The notes beneath the pieces were generated by a model. That model saw only the letters and a program-made list of their open reading frames with translations, was not told where the DNA came from and ran no database searches. A DNA stretch of 64,000 nucleotides, from NCBI RefSeq assembly GCF_037975245.1, contig NC_092572.1, positions 5,357,001 to 5,421,000 on the forward strand, given 5' to 3'. Every line of letters begins with the position of its first letter. Within the stretch, counting starts at the first letter, position 1. Both the position numbers and the translations under genes were made by a program. Of the stretch, positions 25,198 through 36,925 are shown in pieces. The stretch comes from Apostichopus japonicus (taxonomy: Eukaryota > Echinodermata > Holothuroidea > Aspidochirotida > Stichopodidae).

Positions 25198-26793
25198 TGA
25201 ATACTAATGAAATCTAACTATAACATCGAGTCACATGTGCCTACAATTATATATTTCTATTTTCTTGATTTATTACAATGTATAGTTTCTATAACAAAGA
25301 CGGGATTTACAATTGGTGAATCGAACATATTGAAGCTTTTTACACGACCTAATTATGGTGTAGTTTTCAGTGTCAACATTGTTAACATTCTATCTGGAAA
25401 TATGAAAGAAAAATTTGAAAAGAGAAAGGGCTTCATATCCTAAGGGCATTAACATCGATTGAAAAAATGACAGATCACAGGTACAACTTTTATTCCAGGG
25501 TAAATATCCCAAACGGAACAGCACTTTTCTTAACAGTTTGGGGAAACTTAAAGTTTCACATAGTTTCGCTACAGTTGCAGTTTCAGAGGCTAGCTGCATA
25601 GCCAAATTGCTTGCCAAGGCGCTCACAAACGCCCTCACTACCCCCCTCCCCTAAAAGGAAAGAATAACACCATGAACAACCGCAAAGTTCTTCCTAACAC
25701 TGCAAGCACCCTACGCGCACTACAATGCTGCGTATTTTCAAGCAAATGCAGTTCAAGTTCTTCACAAAGATCTCTGTCATATAAACTGAAGATGATACTT
25801 GAGTTAGTGTCTCTTTTAGGGGCTATAACATGCAGAGGAATACTTTGAAGGGCAGTCGTGGGATCACACTCTTGCTGTCGAGGGTATGCAGGGTGGTTTT
25901 ATCAAGAAATTCATTGTATACATATGTGGAGGACACTTCAGAATGCTCTGTTCTGTTTGTAATATTTAATGTATTTGCCTGCATATACGTATGTAATACT
26001 TGAAGTATTTGCCTTAATATATCGGTGGCAATGACGTTGAAATAAAGTATTTTACAAGTATTTTACCACAATAAAAGAGGGGTCAAAACTTAAAGGGACT
26101 ACATATTTACATGAAAACTGCCTGATTTTCAAGACAACAGATTACGGTACAGTCAAAAGAATAAAGTGACGAACAATGTCAATTTTCAGATTCTTGTCAT
26201 TTTGACGAATTGTTGCTGCTCATCAAAACGTCAATTCAGATGTCCCTTCTACGCTTCCATAATTATATGTAAAAAACGAGTTTGCACGCGCCCTCTAAAG
26301 TGAGATATTGCGGCCGTTCTTCTTTTGTTGCTTGCTCCTGTAAATGCACATGTCTATGTTAACATTCAGCTATGTTCAAATTATCTGCGTCGGAAGCTAC
26401 TGGACGGAAGAGGGATAACTTTCACTATGCGTGATATTCATGTAAGTGTGTCTGGCGGAAGTCTGTAGGGATGACACATCTACATGCCTAAAGAAAATTA
26501 ATCAATTACCGGACGGTTCAAATGCGACTAAATAATATCAGTGGTTACAATAATGTGGTTCCTTCAAGAAATAAATACCCTTTAATCGATTAAAATGATT
26601 CGAGTTCTTTCGACTCTACAGTATATTTTACCTATGAAGCAGGCCTACATGATGCTTGTAGTTAAGGCTAATTCTTGTTTTTTTTTCCTTATTCTTTATC
26701 CATGTATGACATTACATGGCGGGGTGAAACAAAGCTAAAACAAAAACACAAACTACAGCTTCAAAGATGGGTAAAATAACTAAACGATCTTAC
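25198..26793. other. Non-coding stretch, probably gene A intron 1
   Basis: No further minus-strand exon was found. A plus-strand segment at 26370-26441 is flanked by splice-like sites and is listed separately at low confidence. A minus-strand frame at 25390-25638 has no splice or promoter support. Confidence 0.4.
26370..26441 (+). CDS. Weak exon candidate inside gene A intron 1
   Basis: A 72-bp segment bounded by AACATTCAG and a strong donor, GTAAGTGTG. Phase 0 is open and gives CSNYLRRKLLDG followed by RGITFTMRDIH; the other two phases have stops. It lies on the strand opposite gene A, with no partner exon. A frame this short is easily open by chance, so this is only a flag. Confidence 0.2.
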
Positions 26794-26941
26794 CTCTCCT
26801 CTCTCTGAGAATAACACGATCCAGATCTCTAGCAATGAACTGATTAGCGGTCCAACCGTGTTCTTCCTGGTGCGATAGAGTAAGCTCCCCGATAGCAAGT
26901 AAAGCAAACAAAACCATCTGCAATTTCAATTTTCGATCCAT
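26794..26941 (-). CDS. Gene A, first coding exon with signal peptide
   Basis: The start codon (26941-26939, minus) sits in the purine-rich context AAAGAAAATGG. The exon encodes 49 residues: a basic start MDRKLKLQ, a hydrophobic core MVLFALLAIGELTLS with likely cleavage before HQEEHGW, then an acidic/basic stretch containing ARDLDRVILRERR. It ends one base into a codon at the donor GAG followed by GTAAGATC. A phase-1 intron straight after a signal-peptide exon is common in secreted and cell-surface proteins. Two TGACGTCA palindromes lie 430-510 bp upstream of the start. The mature product is secreted or a membrane-protein N-terminus; the family is not recognised. Confidence 0.65.
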
Positions 26942-27371
26942 TTTCTTTATTATTTGAGATGATGACTCGACGAACTCAAACAGATAATGATTTATCCTCC
27001 TGCAAGTTGGTTGATTCTTAAGCCAGCCTCTGTTTTACGTGGGACCCGGAGAAGGAATATAATCAAATTTAGGTCTGTTGTTTGATGATTGGTGCATGCT
27101 TCAAAGCCGGAGGCCAAACAAAACCAATACTTTATTAGAAATCAAAACTTAAACACTTCTTCGTCTTAGTAAATCTACTTGATTGAATAATTGTGATGAT
27201 TCGGTAAGCCTGACACACGTTATTGCAATTCCTAATGTCATTCAACGTCAGCCGAGGTAGTTTTGGTGATTATGATGGTAACATCTAAAATTGATTCAAT
27301 CCGAGGGTTCTCCAAGAGGAGATCTTTGTTATAAGTTCAAAGAGGTTTCTCTTGGTCGTGTCAAGGAGAAA

Positions 27372-27456
27372 TGACGTCACAGTGATGGAGATCAATGAAT
27401 TGTCATTATTTTCGCTGAACTCTAAAATAATGAAAAATCGTTCTTTGATGACGTCA
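27372..27456. promoter_or_regulatory. Paired CRE palindromes upstream of gene A
   Basis: TGACGTCA occurs at 27372-27379 and 27449-27456, both extended as ATGACGTCAC or GATGACGTCAC. Between them is a perfect 10-bp inverted repeat, TCATTATTTT and AAAATAATGA. They lie about 430-510 bp upstream of the gene A start codon. TGACGTCA is the CREB/ATF consensus; that it works as a promoter element here is inferred from position only. Confidence 0.4.
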
Positions 27457-27459
27457 CAA

Positions 27460-30300
27460 TTAATTTTGATCATAATGATTAACTACTTTGCTATTGGCAA
27501 TAGTTTTACTAACCTTTGCAAATTGGATATAGTTTTTTCTTTCATTTTCATTTTAGAGCAAGTTGTCACGAACGGATGTGGTTTTCTCAGTATCGGTTTC
27601 TGTTAACTGAATTTTAGTTCACCAGTGTACGTAATTACAAATTGGACTTAGCTATATAGATTTGCCTTTCGGTGGCTCAATGTGATGTGTTAGTTATACA
27701 CACATTTTCAATCAACAAGTTATGACTCCAAGTTCGATCTAGCAGTATGGCACGTAGTACGGTATTTGAAGCAATCATTAGACAGGGATGTATCAATTTT
27801 GCTTTTGATATCAAAATTTTAATTCACCAGCTTTCATAATAAGAAATAATTACATTTTTTTACAGGTTCCAGTTGAACGGATTCTTTACTCAACTTCACA
27901 TTTTCAACAAACCACTAAATGCCAAGCATTTAAAGGTATATATTTCAACTACTATTTAATAGTATTTCAATGCTGATCTAAATTACACAAGTATTCGATT
28001 TAGATTGCAGAGAGAAACAAGCTTTGATATAACAAAAGTAAAGATCTGAAGTAGGTCTGGCGTGGGATTGAACCCGTCGAGTGCAGCAAGACATTTAGCG
28101 ACCATTTTCTTGCTTCATGTTGATGCAGAATTACGAGGTGACTTTCAAGAGACATGTGACCAAGTAAGATCTCAAGTTTCAAAGCCCGACCCCAAACTCA
28201 GTACCAGCATAGGGGTGGGACCTTTGCAAATCCCTGTTGCAAGAGTATGAACTTCAGAAATGTGGTCAGGTGATCCCTAATATTTATCGAACAGTATCGC
28301 AATTAAATATGCAAATACCTTATTATAGACCGCTGTTACTCGAACATGATTTTACCCAACAGTCCAAAATGAACGTGACCTTGCTTTCAAGTTCGGTAAA
28401 ACTTCGTTTAACGAAGTCAAATTATGAAACTTTCGAGCAAACAAATCAAATATTCTACTAACTTATTAACAATTTTATAAATTCTAAAGTAAAGGCCTGT
28501 AACTAATAGTATTTCGATCGTTGCTTCATCTCATGAAAAATATTGTCAAGTTTGTTATTTAATATGACTGCATTACTGCAGTTCGCAAAAATAAGAAAAC
28601 TTAACCATGAACTTGTGTTATCTTTTTTGCCATTCCACATATGGACATTCTCAATCTGTTCTCACTATGGATTACATTTTAGTAATAAAGTGGTTACGAT
28701 TTTAATACTTAATGCCTCGATAACAAAACACAGACCGAGGTATCCTGACACACTGATATATAGATTAATGATCTAACCTAACAAGATCGAATGGGTAATC
28801 AACAATTGATTGGACATTAACCTCTAGAGTAACATCCATTAAATTATGATCTGCGAAAGATACTTCTAACTTGTAGAAGGATATACTGCTGTGTGTTACT
28901 GTTATATTCTACGATCAGCAGCGCAACGACCATTCTTGTGTGTGTATGGGGTGGGGAAGGGGAGTGGATATGTGGGGGGGGGGGTTGCATTGGGGTGGGC
29001 TAAAGATACGGATAAAAGATAAAACTGATAAGAAATGACGACGCAGAAGAAACTTCTAGTTTTGACACAAATTCTTCTGATTAAACACTGATACATAATC
29101 GTTTTCAAAGTAAATGAAATGCTTTGTAAAGGTCATCAGTATGTAAACAAATACTAGCAGATAGTAGAAGCAAATGCTGGTCACTCATGCTCAAACTTCA
29201 GCAGCGCAGTTTGCTGCCACCTTGAGAAAAGTATTTTTTTTTTGGTATAAAGTTAGTACCTTATATAGCATGATGAAGTTTGTGACCTTTACTGACGACC
29301 TTTTAGAAATTACATAACGGTCAGGAATATCAAAGCGAGCAGTATTAGATTATATTCATCTAGACGAGTATATTTCGTTATATCAACGTAAGCGCCAAGC
29401 GTAACAACCTCCACACAGCAGATGGGTATTTCTTTTAAAAAGTTGACAAATACTCAATCTAGAATCTAGCATATTGAACCCCTTAACGTGAACTATCATG
29501 TCATTGGTTCAGTTTCAACAATATTAGATACTTGCAAAAAAAGAAGAAGCGAATAAACGGTTTCAGACGATAGTGTCAATATGACATCATAGATGCACAA
29601 TGTGAAAGCTCCTAGACAAGAATTGTTAAACTAGGATAGATTTCCCAAACGGACAAGGTTTACTCTTAGCTGTTCTTCACATATATCTCCGTCATATTAG
29701 CAAACGAAAAAGAGGGCTTGTAAAGGATGACTTGAGAAAAATGTTAGTCTTGTCATTTCATAGTTTGTCAAAACGAATTTGAGTACTATTAATATTTCTA
29801 GAGCTATACTCCGGTTTTCAAGATATTAACTTTTACAATATTAAGCTAAATCTCTGTAATGCTCAGTCTTTTAAGACTAAATTAATGATGACTGCTCTGC
29901 AGTGCAGACCAATCTGCTGAAGTTTTAGCAGTTTCAATATCTTATGACACAAGAGGAGTGTGAACATCATTTGGCCTTTGACAAATTGTAAACTATTACA
30001 AACATGTGATTTTAAGCCACTAAAGTGATCTAAGTTGCCACTCGTGTAAGGTTATCATAGACGGCACTGGCGCTCCTCTGTTTATAGGTTGAACCTCATT
30101 TCACACAAAGGTATATAGCACTACAACCTGATAACTGTTTGTTTTGAACGTCTGTAGCAGTAGTTACATTTAATGTATGCCTCAAGTCATCCTTTAAGCA
30201 CGTGTATATCAGTGTGCATGTCTATTGCCTATAACAAATAACAAACTTAACGAAACGTCTGCGCAAAATATGGCCTACTAATCACAGCAAAAAGAAAACA
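27460..30300. other. Non-coding stretch
   Basis: It holds a G-run near 28974-28984 and a possible B-box-like relic (GGTTCAATCCC on the minus strand near 28069-28079). Nothing else is recognised. Confidence 0.4.
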
Positions 30301-30472
30301 CCCTGATCGAAGTCCAAATGCACGCAAACAACAAGCACTTTACTTTCACTTATATGTTATGTGTTTTATATAATATCACAATACACAGCCCCTGATCGAA
30401 GTCCAAATACACGCGAATAACAAGCACTTTTCATTTATATGTTATGTATTTATACAGTATCGCAATACACAC
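30301..30472. repeat. 88-bp tandem duplication
   Basis: Copy one (30301-30388) and copy two (30389-30472) both start CCCTGATCGAAGTCCAAAT, continue through AACAAGCACTTT and TATATGTTATGT, and end CAATACACA. They differ by a few substitutions and small gaps. Confidence 0.85.
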
Positions 30473-31367
30473 CTATGTATCACTACATGGTTTGAAATTA
30501 TGCAAAGCGTTACTATAGAAATAATCAGCTGACATGGTCGAAAACCGTCTCCTTAGAAACATTTGTACAAATTAAACGAAAATGCATATATCTGATGATT
30601 GCAGTTCATTTTAGTCACGATTAGGTAGAAGAATTGTCTTTTTTTTTACTAAAATGAGATACAACTTGCCTTTTCCTATTAAGGCCGAATAATGGTGCAG
30701 TTGTCACGACCTTATAAGTAACATGGCAAAAAAAAAAATGATCAAAATAATTATCCTGGCTTTAACTTAATTCAATATTTGTGTATTTAACTTGGATGAT
30801 GAGTAATGTAAAAATCGAAAAATAGAAGAAGTTTAAATGTATTGAATTTCTGATTTCGGTTAAATTTTCTTAACATCTCAACAGAAACTACCAAAGCTAC
30901 CAAGAAAGTCACAACAATATATACAAATTACCCCCCAAAATCAATTATTAAACATTTAAGAACAATTCTATCGATATATCATAGATCGATACTTTGAACA
31001 ATATATATATCTGTTCATTATAATCACAACTGCGCATGAGCAAAGTAGCTCTAGAGATGAATTTAATAAGATAGCCGAAAAGACTTTGGAATGAAAAAGG
31101 TCAGTTTAATGATTGACATCAAAAGGGATTTGACATCAACAAATGACTTCCCTCGACGAGTTAGCCTGAGATCTCTAGAGAAAGTCCTCTCTGGGGTATT
31201 TCCACGTACTGGGGTTGTGATGTATACAATGTGATACGCATGGTGTTGTTTATACCACTAGACCCGATCGCTTACTTTGACACCCATACGGATACGGCTT
31301 CCTCTTGAAATCGCCTTCGATAGCAATTTTTTTAATTGGGTTCGTACTACCTACGGCCAATGCGGTA
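30473..31367. other. Non-coding stretch
   Basis: Nothing recognised apart from short A-runs and T-runs. Confidence 0.4.
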
Positions 31368-31842
31368 TTAAGGTAGCATACGCCCATTAAAAGCCCCATC
31401 GACTTACAAACTAAATCACAAAAGTAATGTGGTCTCTAAGTCTAGATAGAAGTTTTCACTAGCTAAACGCTACACATCACCGGATAGCTGACAAATTGGC
31501 CTTTCATGGCACCATCAATTTTTCGTATCATGACCGTGTAGATTTTGTGCTATCCGAGCCGGAAGTTTTCGTCACTTGTAAACAAACCTCTTCACTCAGT
31601 GGTAAACAAATTTCCTACGCTGCTCCTGGGAGGCCTAAAGGGGTCTAAAATTGCCTCAATTGACCCAATTTTCTCACCACATGTACTTCCATTCATGCTC
31701 TTCAACATGCAAGCCACAAAAAACTAGATAATGATTGATAACAGGTCACAAAAGATGTTCTCCCGCTGCTTTTTGGCACTTTTCCTGAAGGAGAACAATC
31801 GAGCGGATTGATATAGACTCTAATAGGAGTATGCCACCTTAA
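31368..31842. mobile_element. Second TTAA-flanked MITE
   Basis: A 475-bp element. The left end reads TTAAGGTAGCATACGCCCAT and the complement of the right end reads TTAAGGTGGCATACTCCTAT, with similarity continuing through TTARA (17 of the first 20 positions identical). The ends coincide with TTAA on both sides. The ends differ from those of the 6578-7158 element, so it is a separate family. It has no transposase. The TTAA target suggests piggyBac-type mobilisation. Confidence 0.8.
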
Positions 31843-34675
31843 ACACCCAGACTCTCCCAGATTAATACCTCTGTACCTCAATCAGGGGCAGAACGATTTG
31901 AGATATGGCGTTGTCACTCATAGATATCCTAAGCTGTCGTTATGGCTAGACTAGTGACCATTATTTGACAACAGAACTGACGAAAACTGCGTGTGGGAAT
32001 TTGCCTCAAAGACAGAAATACTAGAAATGTCGAACAAATAAAGAATGCTCGTTCAAAGAACAATTAAATGCTATCAAAAGGTAATAAACAAATGAATAGA
32101 TGAAATCATAATGAATGTTAAGTAGAGAGAAAAAGGTGTCATGATCGCAATCAATAAAATCCTAAAAACGTGAACAACTTCCTTATAGGTTATTTATCTA
32201 GATTTTAACAAATAAAAGGCATTCGACATGTGGCAACTCTATTTCAGTGGTTTAATGAAACAACATGCTTACTTTGTACTCCATTGAATAAAACGATATT
32301 AGCAATTGTTATAAACAAACATGTATCAATTAACATTAAGAACGAAAGAAACAATTAACGGAAACGAAAAGTTAATCATTTTCGTTGGCAAACATATTGT
32401 ACATCTAACAATTCATAACAGCTGCGTTGATTACTATTGATTCAATACCATATAACAGTACACTCAAGTACACATGAACCCATATTTCAGTTTTTACAGA
32501 AAATATAAAATTCAATACATGTGATGTACTGGATACAATTATTTACACAAACGTGATGCACTTATTGATGTGGAGTTAAAAAATAACACTCGACAAAGTT
32601 TCTGAGAGTAGAGATTCTAAAAACTCATTGTAAATCCATGATTTTATCTATAAACTTAATTTAACTACACTTGCGATCAATCGTTTCTCTTAATTGTAAT
32701 ACATTTACTTCACTTTGACTGATCTAAACTAGAAATATAAAAGAATACAAAATATAACAGGCAAGTTAAATCTTCGACTAAGTGAGATATTAATTTCTAT
32801 ATTAGAGAAAAAGGTAGCAACCATTATAAACCATTAATATGTGTCACCAAATATATTTTTAAACACGAAAATTATTCACGGAAATATGAACGTCTAAAGT
32901 TAATAAGGATATCGTAATTGTAGAATTCCGCTACTCACCAATAAAAAAGACAAAACATAGTTACCCCGAATACGAAATCTAAACACAACTACATGAAAGT
33001 TACATCATCAATTAAAGCTGCGGTTGGTTTGGATTGCTCAGACTATCTAGCAGCCCTATATACACGACCGTTAACGAAAAGATGAGGTACTATCAACCTA
33101 GCGAGGCGAAGGGGAGTTCATTTTCGGAATGGGGTGGAGAGAGGGGAGGGGCACATACCTCGAGGGACAGTGGAACATGTGACTTTAATATGAGGGGGAA
33201 ACCAGAAAGTTACCACAGAACTTTCCGACAAAAAGGATATTTTGTGCATTCCGTACCAGAAATTAAAACATTTGTTTGTTTTGTCAACTACAGCGCACTT
33301 CTTAATTACATTGTCCTGTTAAGTTAACAATTAATATGTTGATGTAAATCAATGACTAAATACCAGTCGGTACAGTTCTTCAGATGTGACGTAAATGCGT
33401 TGACATTGATGACAACATCCGAAAGTCAGATTGAAGGGTAACAGCAAGGCATGAAAGACAACACAAGATCCATTTCATCTTCTCTACGTCATCGGTCAGC
33501 TGGTCAGTTACAACACACCTTGTTATTATCTCCTGTGTTGAAAAAGAAATATAAAATAAAAGAGTATGATCAGTTGTAAAGTATATATATATATGGATTA
33601 CATATCTGACAATGCCACTGTCTTACTAAGAATTTCAGAATATGAAGCGGTGCAGTAAGATGTTTTGTTTACATAAACTTACATATTTGATAAAATCTAA
33701 TGTTTACCATAAAATAAAAGTACTCAAGCTCCCAATCAGATACTATGCTCTCTTTCCATTAATTTGAAAAGAGTGAAGTTGCTTGACAAATCCGGAAATA
33801 ATCAAAGTAAACATTCAGTTGTTTACATACACATTCACGGAATTTTGTATAAAAATGAAAGATGTTGTTTCCTGAAAGCACTGATTACTAACAAAGACTG
33901 ACTTTCCCTTCTCATGAGTGGGGGTCGACCAGCTATAAATTAAGGGCCCTCAACTTTTCACAATGCAACTACGGCAGGCGTCATGTTTACAGTTTAATCC
34001 AGATGCACAGTAACGTTCATACAGTCTGTACAATTGTAAAGACTTCATTCATAGATTTTGTCTGATGCCTTTTAAATATTTGCAATACCATGCAGTTATC
34101 AGAGTAACACGAGTTACCAAAAAAAGGAGCCCAAAAACACTGCATTTTCAGAAAATTCCATGGAATATGTTATTTGCTTTCTTTTCACATTTTAATTTAG
34201 AAGAATATATAGATCGGGCATCTGGGCCAGAGCCAATCTTCCACAAGAGTTTGCCCTGTCCATTACTTTCCAGCACTACGTAATTTTAAACCATTTATGC
34301 CAACCATGCAGTTTTTATGTTACTATATTGTGATATTTATTTACTTAGTAAGAAATGCTGCATATTCTTACTTTATAGAAACTTGTCAATTAAATATGGG
34401 GTATCACATATAGAACATCAATAACATAACTTTGTTGCATGATTGCCTCTTACCGGAAATACATTTCCTCGACGACATCTCCATGAATTCCTCTACATTT
34501 TGATGTAATAGTTATGGAAACAAGCCCAGAAAATCATGTTAAAACTATTCGTTCCAAAAGTGTAGACACAATTCCATATCTCTGTTCCGTTTTGAATTAT
34601 CCCTATTAAGGTAAATGAATTCTAGGCATTTCTTATCACATGTCGAACATCTCTTAATAATTTAAGATAGCCTAA
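31843..34675. other. Non-coding stretch
   Basis: AT-rich sequence with a short (TA)n at about 33580 and no supported exon. A plus-strand frame at 33034-33327 has no splice or promoter context. Confidence 0.4.
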
Positions 34676-35062
34676 ACGTTTTCAAATTTGGATATCTATT
34701 TTTTTTTTTTTTTTAAATTTTGAATATTCCGCAGCAATATGCACGTGGTTAAAACGAATTGAAGTTTGAATATCTCTAATTTCAATTTTGGAATAATATT
34801 CTGCAAAACAGAAAACAATTTTCGATATTGCAAAATGAATTGTGGATATCTATAATCCAAACATCATAATTTTAGACATTTGATTTATAGGCCTATATTG
34901 GATGTTGTTGATATTAGGGTATCTTTAAATGAATCATGGATATGTCTACCTCTGATTCAGTTAGGTGTAGCCTACCCCAATTGACTAACTATTAGATACC
35001 CGGATATAATTTGGATCTTATTTGTCAGAGAGGCCTTACCCCTAAATGAAGTTTGGATATAT
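34676..35062. repeat. Degenerate repeat ladder (TTTGGATAT motif)
   Basis: A motif close to GAATTTTGGATATCTCT recurs at about 34684, 34761, 34838, 34935 and 35050, with spacing of roughly 75-100 bp. Copies are diverged, so the unit is only approximate. It is probably an old satellite or transposon fragment. Confidence 0.45.
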
Positions 35063-35944
35063 CTCGTATGAAATTCTGACATATCAAAGTGGTAACACAA
35101 TGTTACGCTATGGTTTGTGCCGATGAAAATCAATTCCTCGATAGTCACAGAATATAGGGTAGCTTTAAATAATTTCTTATTAGAGAAGAGATGACATGTG
35201 ACGCCCAGAAAATATACGTCAACGATATCAGAATTGGAACGAGAAAAATATCGCCGCTGTTTTCCTTCTGTGTCCCATTTTCCACAGAAAACTGATAGTA
35301 GTGTTAGTGAGTATCTAACAGCCAGTGTAGTAGTGTACTTATGTTAAATGTATGTCTTTAATGTTAATAATTGAACGCTGGTACTCTGATTTGCTCTTAC
35401 TGAGAATTTCACGTTGAACGCGTTGCAAGTCTGTGTCGATCGTTTGTAATATACTATCACAATGATATGCCTATTCCCTAGGCCTAGCTTTCAGGTGTTC
35501 ATCTTAACTACGTAAACTCAGGCCTATATATACTACATACAACGTGTAGATTTAATGTAAGCAGGCCTAATCGATTAACTACTTTTGAGCTTATAGATGT
35601 TGCCATGTTCTTGTATGAGGGCAATACATTTTTCGTTTCTATGATATTAGCTTGATACTGGGGAGAAGCAGAATCTTAAGTGGCAATTTAAGAATGCTTT
35701 CAGGGGCATATCCAGGTAGCCAGAATGGATTGTTTTCGATGATGTAACACGAGCAGTTTTCTTCATGAATCTGACGTAATGTATAGTGAGGGTGTACAAC
35801 ATACTCGATCTTAGTGAAGCACTGTTTTGACAAACAATAAATTCACAATATCACAGCCTGTCCTGAATGACCAACAATAGGCTTATTGTACTAAATATGA
35901 TAAATCAACATATTAAATATATGTTAAAGTATTGTGTAAAATAT
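35063..35944. other. Non-coding stretch
   Basis: Nothing recognised. Several TAGGCCTA-like strings occur. Confidence 0.4.
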
Positions 35945-36090
35945 GGTTTTCACAATTTGATCCAAGGTGGACGCAAATGACAATTGACCTACACCCACAG
36001 CATAAGGCTTCTTGTACTCAATGTGGTACAATTACATACCATATATACAATCTGTCCAGCTTCTCCTGCGATATTATATTAAAGGGTGTG
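35945..36090. repeat. Isolated unit of the ~135-bp repeat family
   Basis: A diverged copy of the unit in the 36525-36925 array. It shares the order: an AAATGAC...TTGACCT...CAC start, then AAGGCTTCTTGTACTCAATG, then ACATACCA, then a CTGTCCAGCTTCTCCTG-like end. Confidence 0.65.
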
Positions 36091-36524
36091 AAGACTTGCG
36101 CAAAAAGAAACGTCTAATGCTGTTAATTTGACCTAGTTTCGAATGAGGTGTAACAGAAGTGTTAAACACTACCATCGATCCCAGAAAATACACACACAGC
36201 TTGCTACCGTCGGTAATTAGACACTAGTGTACAGTCAGTACATACAGCTGCGGTCAATATTAAACCACAGCACAGTACACAAACGATACAGCGATGGACA
36301 TCTCAGGTCCAGCTAAAGATAACAATTAAAGTATCACGTTTCATTACTGTCTGCATTTTGTAGCGACACGAACAAAACGTCACTTGCAAGCAACAGAAAG
36401 TTAACTTTTTCAGATGGCCGCACGCGGTTTGGGAGAGTCTTCAATGCCTTTAAGGAACGTGCGTTAGTATAGAGAGACAAGTAAAGGGCCTGAAGTAACT
36501 GTTTGGCATTTGTTGACTTCAAAT
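36091..36524. other. Non-coding stretch between repeat units
   Basis: A minus-strand frame spans 36334-36615, but its 5' part lies in the tandem repeat and no splice border is seen, so it is not called. Confidence 0.4.
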
Positions 36525-36925
36525 GATCTTTCTGACCTCCACCAAATTCAATATGCTTATTTTGCTCTATGTTATACACCTTCTTACCAAGTATGAGATC
36601 TGCCCAAGCTTCCAATATTGAGATATCATGTTAACAACTTAACTTGACCTCTGATGGCCCCAAATGACCTTTGATCTCCAACAGAAATTATAAGCTTCTT
36701 GTAAATAATCTGGTACTTCTACAAACCAAATACCAGGTCTGCCTAAGCTACACTCCTTGAGATATTGTGTATACAAGGGTTGTAGAATTTGACCCCAAAA
36801 TGCACTTTGACCTCCACAAAAAACAAGAGGCTTTGTTTCCTCAATAAGTCTACATGCAAAATATGAGACCTGCCCAAGCTAGCCTATTTGAGATATCCTA
36901 TTACAAGCTGGGCGTCACAAACACG
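36525..36925. repeat. Tandem array of ~135-bp units
   Basis: Three diverged units begin near 36533, 36667 and 36803. Each runs from TGACCTCCAC or TGACCTTTGATCTCCA through a CTTATTTT or CTTCTTGTAA segment, ACCAA(A/G)TA(C/T)..., TCTGCCCAAGCT and TTGAGATAT. The array ends with TTACAAGCTGGGCGTCACAA followed by ACACGCAC. A related end is seen at 51236-51395, so this is a dispersed family. Confidence 0.75.

Noticed and set aside
28060-28135. tRNA/SINE relic with a B-box-like GGTTCAATCCC on the minus strand
   Set aside because: No convincing A box at the right distance and no repeat copy in the window.
36334-36615. 93-codon minus-strand frame
   Set aside because: Its N-terminal half lies in a tandem repeat unit, and no splice or promoter signal was found.
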